Shown: positions 35,164 to 44,077 of the stretch, piece by piece
Layout: every line of letters starts with the position of its first letter
Numbering within the stretch: position 1 is the stretch's first letter
Origin: Pseudopedobacter sp965218985
Lineage (GTDB): Bacteria; Bacteroidota; Bacteroidia; Sphingobacteriales; Sphingobacteriaceae
Assembly (NCBI GenBank): GCA_965218985.1
Contig: CBDCMP010000007.1
Coordinates: 1,054,001-1,118,000, forward strand
DNA length: 64,000 nt
Direction of reading: 5' to 3'
Position numbers and translations under genes: made by a program
The notes under the pieces: generated by a model
Seen by the model: only the letters and a program-made list of their open reading frames with translations
Databases searched by the model: none
Told to the model about the DNA's origin: nothing

Positions 35164-37215
35164 TTAATTTTTTACGGTGTATTTTACCAAAATAAACGAA
35201 TCTGACGCACCTAATTTTGCTTCAACAGATCCATTGCTATTGTATTTTACGTAAGAATTTGGGTTTGATTTGTGAACATCCTCAATAACTACGTTTTCAT
35301 TTTTTGGAAGCGATGTTTGCAAAGTTTGTGTATTACTTTCAGTGCGTTCGCGGTAAATAATTAGGTACCCTGATTTATCCTGCGAAGACTGGAAACCTGT
35401 AAAACTTACTCCATTTGGCTCTTCCCCAATTGGCATGATACTGCCTTTGTGTAAATCGGCCATTATGCCAGTATACTTTTTAACCAAGGGCGCAATAGAA
35501 TACGCTTCTTCCGGTAAATTAGATGCTTCTAGCCAAGCCAAAGGTTGAGCCATAAGGGTTGTGCCAAATACATACTCAAAACTGTAATTTTGCGGTGCAA
35601 ATGGGTCTTTAGCTGGATATTTATCAGCATTTCTCCACTTATTTAAAAACTCTATTTGTAAAAGCTGAGCTGGAAAGTACTTAGAAAGCATCCATAGGTT
35701 ACGCAAGGTTTGGTACGGATAGTATCTGCCCGAATCGGTATAGCGGTTTTCTAAGAACAAATTACCCGAGTTACGGAACATAAAATAGCTTCCGCGGATA
35801 TTTGCGGTACAATCTAAATTAAAAAATATATCACTCTTGCTTTCTTCCTTAACCTTATCTAAAAACTTACCAAAATTTATCTCGGCAGTTTTGGTGAATA
35901 TCTCTACTCCGTCAATTTTAAAGTATTTGATGCCATACTTTTTATAAATGCCCAACAAAATATCAGCATCTGATTTCCAAGTTTTGTACCCATTGTTATT
36001 GGTAGGATGAAACCATAAACCTAGTATGATATTTTTTTCTTTTGCCGACTTGATAATTTTGCTCCATCCGTTAGGGAAACGTTCTTTATTAGGCTCCCAG
36101 TCTTTTGGCGTCCAAGCGTCCCACAAAGTACTTCCTTTAGTTGCTGAATTTTGCGATAAGCCTTGTTGCCAGCCGTCATCAATCTGAAAATGGGTAATGC
36201 CCAATCTCTTGGCACCTTCTAATTCTCTTAAAATAAATTTCTCGCTAATTTTACCGTCCTGTCCTCTATCGCCCCATGTATTCATCATTACCATTTCATT
36301 AACATCAGCTTTGTACGCAATGGAGTTTTTAAGATAATCTTTTACAGAGGTTTGCAAATCTTTTGCGCCGCCGGCAACTCCGCAAGTAATAGAGTACCCT
36401 TTAACCCAGTCTTTATGATCTAAAGTATCAGGAAAGCCAGAGAAAGCCACATCAATTAAATCGCGGGAAGCATAAAAATCATAAGCCGGATATTTAACTT
36501 GACTATAAGTGTTAGGTGCTTCTTTAAGGATATAGAATTTGTTATCACTCGCTTTATCAACCGCTAACAAAAGATTACCCATATATTTTACCTGCGGACG
36601 GTAAGGAATTACCGCATGTTCGGAAACTAAATTATTGTTAACATCAGTAATATCTTTGAACTCTATAAAATTTAAGTTCCAGTGGCGAGATTGCAAACTG
36701 TAATGATCTACGTAAGATGGTGCTGACTCCCTGCCTTCGAAATAGTTTTTTAAACCTATAGTACGGATTTTCGGAATCTCTGTTTGGATATCTAATACTT
36801 TATATTTTAAAAACACATCACTAGTAATTGCCGCTAGCTGCGGATGAATGCGGAACACTCTTTTAAGTGAAAAGGCTTTATAATTCGAAACAATGGTTAC
36901 CGCCAAATAAGGTTGGTAATGGAAATCATTTTCAACAACATCAAAATTGATACTTTCATTGTTTACGAAGGGGTATCGTTTTAAGCTAAAACTATTGCTT
37001 CCGTCGGTAAATGCTGTAATATCACTATTGGTCTTGTCGGTCAAAGATATAGGAATAATGTCGCCTTTGTTCCACAACCACTTTCTTTCAATCTTACTGT
37101 TAGCAATAATAAGTGTGTCGTTGTTTAGGTAGGCCTTGCAATCTTTGTACTGCTGACCAGCATAAGTACTGGCAAAGCAGAAAATCAATACAAGCAAAAA
37201 TGTAATCCGTTTCAT
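35164..37215 (-). CDS. GH36-like alpha-galactosidase
   Basis: A 683-aa protein with signal peptide (about 1-19). An N-terminal beta-sandwich (20-300) precedes the clan GH-D barrel (about 305-560): MMNTWGDRGQDGKISE, ITHFQIDDGWQQG, LGLWFHP and YFKIDGVE, with D435 the likely nucleophile. The C-terminal beta domain contains MPIGEEPNGVSFTGFQ. Enzymes of this kind release alpha-linked galactose from oligo- or polysaccharides. It is the first gene of the minus-strand block starting here and is transcribed away from 37627. Confidence 0.8.
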   Translation of the reverse strand: MKRITFLLVLIFCFASTYAGQQYKDCKAYLNNDTLIIANSKIERKWLWNKGDIIPISLTDKTNSDITAFTDGSNSFSLKRYPFVNNESINFDVVENDFHYQPYLAVTIVSNYKAFSLKRVFRIHPQLAAITSDVFLKYKVLDIQTEIPKIRTIGLKNYFEGRESAPSYVDHYSLQSRHWNLNFIEFKDITDVNNNLVSEHAVIPYRPQVKYMGNLLLAVDKASDNKFYILKEAPNTYSQVKYPAYDFYASRDLIDVAFSGFPDTLDHKDWVKGYSITCGVAGGAKDLQTSVKDYLKNSIAYKADVNEMVMMNTWGDRGQDGKISEKFILRELEGAKRLGITHFQIDDGWQQGLSQNSATKGSTLWDAWTPKDWEPNKERFPNGWSKIIKSAKEKNIILGLWFHPTNNNGYKTWKSDADILLGIYKKYGIKYFKIDGVEIFTKTAEINFGKFLDKVKEESKSDIFFNLDCTANIRGSYFMFRNSGNLFLENRYTDSGRYYPYQTLRNLWMLSKYFPAQLLQIEFLNKWRNADKYPAKDPFAPQNYSFEYVFGTTLMAQPLAWLEASNLPEEAYSIAPLVKKYTGIMADLHKGSIMPIGEEPNGVSFTGFQSSQDKSGYLIIYRERTESNTQTLQTSLPKNENVVIEDVHKSNPNSYVKYNSNGSVEAKLGASDSFILVKYTVKN

Positions 37216-37626
37216 TTATTTAACTTTTGGTTTGTTTGGAGTTGTAAGATTATCCTTAATTAAAGCCAAAATAAATAACTAACACTATGTTTACAACACG
37301 TTGAGTAAAATCGGTATATAAGGTTATAAAATCGGTAAAATAGCATCAACTCTTTGGGTTTTGAAAAATTTTTAGTCGATAAACATCACCTACTCGTTTG
37401 TTATAATTTATCAAGTTGCAAGTCTAAAAAAGTTTGAGACTCTACTAAGACCGTCTTTACTTACCAATCAATCGTCATTCTCTAAAATCACAAAACATAG
37501 TATTACAATCGAGTATTTTTGTATTATATATCGTAAAAATTAAACCCCAAATTTACCATAACCAATTGATAGCTTACAATTAATATCATTAATAGCTGTC
37601 CCATTTTATTTACTAATTAATATATT
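37216..37626. other. Divergent promoter region
   Basis: A 411-base AT-rich gap between oppositely directed blocks. On the plus strand TATTTTTG (37514-37521) fits the -7 consensus and lies 105 bases before the ATG at 37627. No -33 box or operator is clear, and no gene is seen. Confidence 0.4.
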
Positions 37627-40533
37627 ATGAAAAAAAAATTACCTTTTAAGTCGTTCTTTGCTAGGCAAAAAACCGACAAGAGAAAAATTAATTTGCATAA
37701 ACCTTATCGTTGGATAGGTTTATTAATGTTAGTAGCTTTGGCATTTAATTATGCCGAAGCGGCAACCCCATTTAGTAAAGCAACTTTCCATTGTATCAGC
37801 TTATACTGGTCACCATCAGGCGGTGCTACCAGTAAAAAAGTAACTGTCCTTTACAAAAAATCAGGCGATTCGGAATGGCTAAAAGGATATGAAATGTCGT
37901 ACCTGCCCATAGATAGCACAACACTAGACAAAGCTACTTACAGAGGAAGTTTGGTTAACCTTACTCCAAATACTACTTATCAAATCCGTTTAACGCTTGA
38001 AAGCTCCAGTGAGGTAGCGGACCTTACCGAAACCACACTCGATGAGAATTTTGCAACAACCGGATCTACAACAGTACTGCCAAGTGGTACAATCACAACA
38101 ACTTATAATATTACTTCGGGAGGCAGCAGTTCAACTGGCTATAAAGTTTATGATGGGCAAAATAATACTACTATTAACCCGTCCAATAGTACATCTTATA
38201 AAAGCGGAGTAGTTATTAGTGCCAGTTATGTGATACTACGAAATGTTACCATTAAAAACGTTAGAGAAAATGGTGTAAAAATAACAAACGGTGCAAACCA
38301 TATTGTGATTGAGAATTGCGACATCAGTAAATGGGGTGAATTAGATAATATCCCATCAAACAATACAGAATGGGGAAAACCATCGCAAGCCGCAATTTAT
38401 AGCAATGATAATACAGTTGGTGATATTGTGATCCAAAGAAACAGATTACACCATCCTAATTATGATACAAATACTTGGCTGGAAGTTCATAGAACATCTG
38501 ACAAGCATCCACAAGGACCACAGCCCTTATTTTTCCAGGATTGCGAAGGCGGTTTAATCGTCAGATATAATGAAATTTATTCTGATGAAACTCATTATTT
38601 TAATGATGGACTTGGAGGCTCAAGCAACTCATCTTATAAAGGATTTCCCGGAGACGACTCGGATATTTATGGGAATTACATCTCTTATTGTCATGACGAT
38701 GGAATTGAATCTGAAGGTGGAAATCAAAATGTTAGAATCTGGAATAATTATCTCACCAACTATTACGATGCTATTGCCAATGCATCTACTACCGTAGGTC
38801 CGTTGTATATCTTTCGAAATGTTGTTGGTAAAGGGATGGATCCAAGTGTTGGAACTAACACACCAGGGGCACTATATGGAGTAAAAATGGGCTCTGCAGG
38901 CGGAAGCTATAACCAAAAAGGGAATCAATATTTTTTCAATAACACCTTTTATCAAGAAAGTGGCTTAACTACTGGTACATTTGGTACGAATGGATCAAAT
39001 AACCGGGACATTATTAGATTTATATCACGAAATAATATTTTGTTTAATAAACAAGGAGATTCAACACTAAAAGCTATATCAGCAAGTTCAAACAACTTAA
39101 ACAACAATTTTGATTACGATTTAATATATGGCACTTTTCCAGCAACACAAACTTTAAACGGAGTAAGTTCTGCACAAGAAGTAAATGGCATAAAAAACCG
39201 AGAGCCTATATTTCTTTCTTCCGCAGGTATTTCTGGTACTCCAGGTGGTTCAGGTGCATTAACAGGTATTTTCAGAATAAAAGATGAAAGCCCTGGTAAA
39301 GATTTAGCAGAAATTATTCATAATTTTTCAGACTCATATACTGGGAATGGTCCTGATGTTGGGGCTCATGAAGGAAAGGCTGACGACATGGAGTTTGGTA
39401 TACAGGCAAACTTTGTCCCTCCGGTTGTAACAAAAATTTACTCGGGCAAACTTCAGGCCGAGGATGCCTATTTTAAATATGCACAAATAGAAACCACTAA
39501 TTCTGGATCAGATGGTTCGTATGTTAACTGTCTTAATGCCTCTGGATCCTCCATTGAATGGACAATAAATATTGCAGATCCAACTGCTGCAAATTTAATT
39601 TTCAGGTATGCAAATGGTTCTGGCTCTGCCCGTGTTGCAAGTATCAGTGTAAATGGAGGACAAACTTCAAATATTACATTTAACACCACCACTAACTGGT
39701 CTACTTGGGTAAATTCCGGTAATATTTCAAAAAATTTAGTTGCCGGTATTAATAAGATAAAAATCACCACTACGGGCCAGGATGCCGGAAATATTGATTA
39801 TATGCAATATGAATTGTTACCGTCGCAAGCTCTGGAGGCGGAAGACCAGACTTTAGTAAATGCCCAAATAGAATCTAGTCAATCTGGATTTTCTGGGACA
39901 GGTTATGTCAACTCATTAAACGCTACTGGTAGTTATATAGAGTGGACAGTAAACAAAGCAAATGCAAGCGATATTAGTCTCTTTTTTAGATATGCTAATG
40001 GATCTGGCTCTGCCAGAGTAGCAAGTTTATCTGTTAACGGTGGGCAAACAAGCAATATCACTTTTAGCGATACAGGAAGTTGGGGAACTTTTGTAAATTC
40101 TTCTTCCTTTACTAAAAGTTTAGTTGCTGGTGACAACACCATCCGTATAACCACTACCGGACAAGATGCGGGCAACATTGATTACTTATCTTTCACCAGT
40201 AGCCCTAGCCCTAACCCAATAGCTTCTATTAAAGAAAGAAATAATTTGTTTGTAGATTTAAAAGAGGATAATACAAACTCGCCAATTAAAGCAAGTTTTT
40301 ATCCTAACCCTGCTCAAGATCAAATAACAATTGATTTGCAAAATTTAAAAACGGGCGATGTACATGTTTCCTTAATTAATATGTCAGGTGCTACCATTAA
40401 GAAAAACTTGTTTAATGTTAGCGAAGAACAAGCTAAATTTTCTGTTCCGGTAAGTGATTTACCTACGGGAATATACATTATTGAAATTTCTCAAAACGGC
40501 AATGTTATCAGACAAAGAATTGTAAAAAAATAA
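37627..40533 (+). CDS. T9SS-exported beta-helix protein with two CBM6/35-like modules, candidate lyase
   Basis: A 968-aa protein. A long n-region signal peptide (hydrophobic stretch about 36-46) is followed by an Fn3-like domain (about 48-140, HCISLYWSPSGG), a right-handed beta-helix (about 165-590, YVILRNVTI, HIVIENCDIS, SDIYGNYISYC, NVRIWNNYL), two near-identical carbohydrate-binding modules (about 607-730 and 733-857, each with FRYANGSGSARVAS) and a T9SS type A sorting domain (about 888-968, ASFYPNPAQDQITIDL to QRIVKK). It is thus exported and anchored or released at the surface. The beta-helix is paralogous to 29725-31302. Lyase activity is inferred from fold and context. Confidence 0.82.
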   Translation: MKKKLPFKSFFARQKTDKRKINLHKPYRWIGLLMLVALAFNYAEAATPFSKATFHCISLYWSPSGGATSKKVTVLYKKSGDSEWLKGYEMSYLPIDSTTLDKATYRGSLVNLTPNTTYQIRLTLESSSEVADLTETTLDENFATTGSTTVLPSGTITTTYNITSGGSSSTGYKVYDGQNNTTINPSNSTSYKSGVVISASYVILRNVTIKNVRENGVKITNGANHIVIENCDISKWGELDNIPSNNTEWGKPSQAAIYSNDNTVGDIVIQRNRLHHPNYDTNTWLEVHRTSDKHPQGPQPLFFQDCEGGLIVRYNEIYSDETHYFNDGLGGSSNSSYKGFPGDDSDIYGNYISYCHDDGIESEGGNQNVRIWNNYLTNYYDAIANASTTVGPLYIFRNVVGKGMDPSVGTNTPGALYGVKMGSAGGSYNQKGNQYFFNNTFYQESGLTTGTFGTNGSNNRDIIRFISRNNILFNKQGDSTLKAISASSNNLNNNFDYDLIYGTFPATQTLNGVSSAQEVNGIKNREPIFLSSAGISGTPGGSGALTGIFRIKDESPGKDLAEIIHNFSDSYTGNGPDVGAHEGKADDMEFGIQANFVPPVVTKIYSGKLQAEDAYFKYAQIETTNSGSDGSYVNCLNASGSSIEWTINIADPTAANLIFRYANGSGSARVASISVNGGQTSNITFNTTTNWSTWVNSGNISKNLVAGINKIKITTTGQDAGNIDYMQYELLPSQALEAEDQTLVNAQIESSQSGFSGTGYVNSLNATGSYIEWTVNKANASDISLFFRYANGSGSARVASLSVNGGQTSNITFSDTGSWGTFVNSSSFTKSLVAGDNTIRITTTGQDAGNIDYLSFTSSPSPNPIASIKERNNLFVDLKEDNTNSPIKASFYPNPAQDQITIDLQNLKTGDVHVSLINMSGATIKKNLFNVSEEQAKFSVPVSDLPTGIYIIEISQNGNVIRQRIVKK
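39445..40195 (+). repeat. Tandem repeat of carbohydrate-binding module
   Basis: Two modules of about 127 codons each are repeated in tandem, offset roughly 381 bases. The central part, FRYANGSGSARVAS then SVNGGQTSNITF, is nearly identical in protein although many codons differ, so the duplication is not recent or has been kept by selection on protein. Confidence 0.75.
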
Positions 40534-40547
40534 AAAAACTCATCCAT

Positions 40548-40585
40548 AAAAAGGACTGTCTTGAAAAAATGAGGCAGTCCTTTTT
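40548..40585 (+). terminator. Rho-independent terminator
   Basis: AAAAAGGACTG (40548-40558) and CAGTCCTTTTT (40575-40585) form an 11-bp stem ending in T5, 15 bases after the stop of the beta-helix gene. The flanking A- and T-runs would allow it to work from either side. Confidence 0.85.
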
Positions 40586-40601
40586 ACTTACAAATTTTAC
40601 T

Positions 40602-40735
40602 TTACCGCCGATTGGGTACTGGTCCAAAGTACCTTAAAGCCATAGTTCGTTTCAAAACTTTCATTTGCTCTATTTAGCCATTTTGCCAGGCCATCTCCGT
40701 TTCACCCTCCCTTAAATTTGCCGTAATATTCCATC
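40602..40735 (-). pseudogene. C-terminal remnant of an unidentified gene
   Basis: A minus-strand frame of about 44 codons ends at TAA (40602-40604) and reads NGDGLAKWLNRANESFE then NYGFKVLWTSTQ, clearly protein-like, with one internal TGA. The rest of the gene is absent. Its location beside another gene fragment shows a deletion or rearrangement scar. Confidence 0.4.
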
Positions 40736-40891
40736 AACATCCTATATAAAAGCCTCAGACTTACGGTTTAAAACTCTATAATTTAGTGTAATAAACCTCA
40801 GTTGTATTTTTCTAGAAATTAATATTATCCTTTTAAAAGGCAAATACCTCTAAATACTGCTGAAACCTCTTTTAAACATATTTAAAAATAA

Positions 40892-41348
40892 AAAAACAAT
40901 TACCCAACTAAGACTGCACTACTTACTATCCTTGTGGATATCATATGCAGTTTTAGTGCAGAGGGGCAAAGCACCGTTTCAGCTTTTCATTGTATTAGTT
41001 TGTACTGGTCGCCTTCTGGTGGGGCTATCGATAAGGATGTTACCGTAAAATACAGAAAAAGTTGGCACAACAACTTGGTACTACGGTTTATCAATGAAGT
41101 TTAACCCAATTGCAGGTACCACCAAAGACTTCACAGATTATAAGGGAAGTATTGTGAACTTAACCCAAGATACCGAATATGAGATTGATTTATCCTTAGA
41201 TGAAACCATAGAGCAAGCCAGTTTAACTGCGAAAACTTGGTCAGAAAATTTCCCCATCGCAAGTCAACTAACTGCTAAAACTAAAAAAAACATTTTCATT
41301 CTAATCTCACAAAATCCAGTATCACTATCCAAAATAATAGTATCATAA
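40892..41348 (+). pseudogene. Fragment of a third Fn3/beta-helix paralogue
   Basis: Signal-peptide-like residues TALLTILVDIICSFSAEGQ are followed by STVSAFHCISLYWSPSGGA, matching the Fn3 domain of 37627-40533. A one-base change in the A-run near 41060 shifts the frame to GTTTWYYGLSMKFNPIAG and DYKGSIVNLTQDTEYEIDLSL. Similarity ends at TWSENFPIAS, and the beta-helix is missing. No ATG start is evident. Confidence 0.7.
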
Positions 41349-41493
41349 TCTACCTCTAAATTCTCCGCATTAAAAAACACAGTTAAAACCAAAAATTCAC
41401 AAAATTTCATTAGCATTAAGCAAAAAAGTAGGAGTTAAAAAACAGATTATACCCTATCTTGGGCTGTAAAACCTACACTTAATTTTCGAGCCA
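41349..41493. other. Spacer upstream of GH105
   Basis: AT-rich, no gene or hairpin recognised; likely contains the promoter for the plus-strand block starting at 41494. Confidence 0.3.
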
Positions 41494-42834
41494 ATGACAT
41501 TAACTTTTTCGATCAAAAAAAATATCCTCCTAGCATCATCCTTCGTATTTTCCATTTGCTGTTTTGCGCAAGAGAACTTCAAAAGTGGAGAAATACCTTC
41601 ACAAGGAGAGCTTAGGCTGTTACAACCAAATTACCCAAACCTATATGGAACTACCACCGCAAGTGATGTAAAAAAAACGCTCGACAAAGTTTTTAGTTAT
41701 CTGGACAAAGCCACCCCATACCTTTCTGCAACAGAAGCAAAAAAATCGACAAAATTTAACGATACTTATTTTAAACAAGGAGATTATAGCTTAGTGCATT
41801 ACACTTGGGCGGTTACGTATAGTGGGATGCTGGATGTTTGGCAAAAAACAGCCGATGAAAAATATAGGGATTATACCATACACAGGATAAACTTTATTGC
41901 AGAAACAGCAAATTCTTTAAAAAATGACGAATCAAAAAAAGATATTGTACGCCATGTAACCGAGCCAAATTCTTTGGATGAAGTTGGTGCTTTATCTACT
42001 GCTATGATGCAGGCAAAAGGTCTCGGAATTACAACACCGAAGCTAGATGCCATTTTAGCCAACAATATCAATTTTTTAGAAACCAAACAATATTATATGC
42101 TCGATGGCACTTTAGCCAGAAACAAACCCTACAAAAACTCGCTTTGGCTAGATGATTATTACATGGGCATCCCTATGATGTTACAGATAGCTAAACTTAA
42201 AAAAGACAATACATATTATGACGAGGCGGCAAAACAGTTTTTATTGTTATCCGGCAAAATGTTTAACCCACAAACCGAGCTTTTTATGCATGGCTGGGTT
42301 GCTGATATGCAAACGCATCCCGAGTTTTATTGGGGCAGAGCAAACGGTTGGGTAATTATGGCAGAGGTAGAATTACTAGAAAATCTACCACAAAACCATC
42401 CTTCCTACCAAAAAATATTAAGTATCTATAAAAAACATGTTGATGGAATTACCAAACACCAAAGTGGCACTGGTTTGTGGCATCAGCTGATTGATAAACA
42501 TGATAGTTATTTAGAAACCACCGGTTCCGCAGCCTTTACTTACGGAATTGCGAAAGGGATTAACAACGGCTGGCTGGATAAACGAGCTTATGGTCCAGTT
42601 GTATTACAGGGATGGAATGCGCTAAGCAATATGGTAAATTCAGCAGGAGAACTGGGTGGTTCTTGTGTTGGGACAGGGATGGCTTTTGACCCGGTATATT
42701 ATTATAACCGTCCAACAAGTAGATACGCAGCGCATGGTTATGGCATTTTTCTAATGGCCGGTGCCGAATTATATCAATTTTTGGATGAAAATAAATTCGA
42801 AACCAAAGACACCTCTGTTTTACTCTTCAAATAA
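41494..42834 (+). CDS. GH105/GH88-type unsaturated uronyl hydrolase
   Basis: A 446-aa protein with signal peptide (ending CCFAQ). The alpha/alpha barrel shows NSLWLDDYYMGIPMM (Asp pair), FYWGRANGWVIMAEVELL, SGTGLWHQLIDKHDSYLETTGSAAF and GSCVGTGMAFDPVYYYNRP, as in GH105. Such enzymes remove the 4,5-unsaturated uronic acid left at oligosaccharide ends by polysaccharide lyases, so they imply lyase action nearby, consistent with the beta-helix proteins. It starts an apparent operon of four genes with spacings of 7 to 128 bases. Confidence 0.87.
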   Translation: MTLTFSIKKNILLASSFVFSICCFAQENFKSGEIPSQGELRLLQPNYPNLYGTTTASDVKKTLDKVFSYLDKATPYLSATEAKKSTKFNDTYFKQGDYSLVHYTWAVTYSGMLDVWQKTADEKYRDYTIHRINFIAETANSLKNDESKKDIVRHVTEPNSLDEVGALSTAMMQAKGLGITTPKLDAILANNINFLETKQYYMLDGTLARNKPYKNSLWLDDYYMGIPMMLQIAKLKKDNTYYDEAAKQFLLLSGKMFNPQTELFMHGWVADMQTHPEFYWGRANGWVIMAEVELLENLPQNHPSYQKILSIYKKHVDGITKHQSGTGLWHQLIDKHDSYLETTGSAAFTYGIAKGINNGWLDKRAYGPVVLQGWNALSNMVNSAGELGGSCVGTGMAFDPVYYYNRPTSRYAAHGYGIFLMAGAELYQFLDENKFETKDTSVLLFK

Positions 42835-42843
42835 ACTAAAATC

Positions 42844-44070
42844 ATGATAAAAAGAACATTTTTACTTTTAACACTTAGCGGCTGTATGTTGGGCGGTGTT
42901 GCTCAAAATAAAGTTGCCTCAAGTTTTCCCGAAGTAAGCCAAGCCATCCAGATCACAAAAAACGGCAAAGAGCATATGTACGCCAGCTATTACGGCATCA
43001 CTTCGTTCAATAAATCGCAAACTTATGCTACGGTTTTAGAAACAGACATCAAATACCAACTGCCTGATGAAACAGAACCAGCAACTTTAGGTTTGGTGGA
43101 TATGAAAACTTTTGATTTCATCCCCTTAACGCAAACCCATGCTTGGAACTTTCAGGAGGGTTGTATGGCGCATTGGCTGGATGATAAAACTATTATTTTT
43201 AACGATTTGCGAGACGGAAAATCGGTTTGTGTAATTATGGACATCGAAACCAAAAAAGAAAAACAGGTTTGGCCGTTTCCGGTAAGTGGTGTTGCCAATA
43301 ATGGTGTAGATGCATTGAGTATCAATTTCTCTCGATTGCGCATTACCCGGACAGATTACGGCTACCCTGGCGAAGGACAAGATAAACAGCAGGACGTCGC
43401 TTTCCCCGATAACGACGGATTATTTATCTGCAACTTAAAAACCGGCGAAAGAAAACTGTTGGTAAGTCTTGCTCAAATTAAAGCCATTGTACCCGAATTT
43501 ACCAAACCTTCTATCGAGTATTTTGCCCACACCCGCTTTAATCCAGATGCCACTAAAATATTTTGGCTAGCTCGCGGAATGCCTGAATGGAACACTTCTG
43601 CATTTACCGTTGGCCGTGATGGCAAAGATTTACAGCGTTGTTTCCCCGATGGTTGGAAAGGCTCGCATTACGATTGGTTAAACAACAAAGAATTAATGAT
43701 TACCGCAAATTACAATGCAGATAAATATGCTCACATATTGTTTACGGTAGGCAAACAGGATTACAAAAAACTTGGAAAAGGGATGTTGGATTTTGATGCC
43801 CATGGCACTTTTTCACCAAACCAGAAATGGATGGCTACCGATGCCTACCCAGATAAAGGCGGTACAGATGAGCAAACCATATATTTGATGAATATGAAAA
43901 CCGAAGAAGTGATAACTTTAGGGAAATATGTAGAACCTAAGGAGTATTACGATACCGGCAAATGGCGTTGCGATTTACATTGCAGATGGAGCCCAAAAGG
44001 CGACATGATTGGATTTAACTCTACCATGAACGGTAGCAGACAAGCATATATATATCGAGTAAAAGAATAA
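42844..44070 (+). CDS. TolB/PL22-like beta-propeller protein, possible oligouronate lyase
   Basis: A 408-aa protein with signal peptide. Repeats of propeller blades are seen, for example HAWNFQEGCMAHWLDDKTIIFNDL, HTRFNPDATKIFWLARG, DAHGTFSPNQKWMATDAYP and CDLHCRWSPKGDMIGFNST. The scattered His residues at blade edges recall PL22 oligogalacturonate lyases, but TolB-like proteins share this pattern. It follows GH105 by nine bases and precedes GH2 by seven, so it probably acts on the same oligosaccharides. Confidence 0.7.
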   Translation: MIKRTFLLLTLSGCMLGGVAQNKVASSFPEVSQAIQITKNGKEHMYASYYGITSFNKSQTYATVLETDIKYQLPDETEPATLGLVDMKTFDFIPLTQTHAWNFQEGCMAHWLDDKTIIFNDLRDGKSVCVIMDIETKKEKQVWPFPVSGVANNGVDALSINFSRLRITRTDYGYPGEGQDKQQDVAFPDNDGLFICNLKTGERKLLVSLAQIKAIVPEFTKPSIEYFAHTRFNPDATKIFWLARGMPEWNTSAFTVGRDGKDLQRCFPDGWKGSHYDWLNNKELMITANYNADKYAHILFTVGKQDYKKLGKGMLDFDAHGTFSPNQKWMATDAYPDKGGTDEQTIYLMNMKTEEVITLGKYVEPKEYYDTGKWRCDLHCRWSPKGDMIGFNSTMNGSRQAYIYRVKE

Positions 44071-44077
44071 TTTTAAG

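Noticed and set aside
39468..40178. Minus-strand open frames opposite the CBM modules
   Set aside because: They recur because the modules are repeated; codon pattern and homology favour the plus-strand gene.
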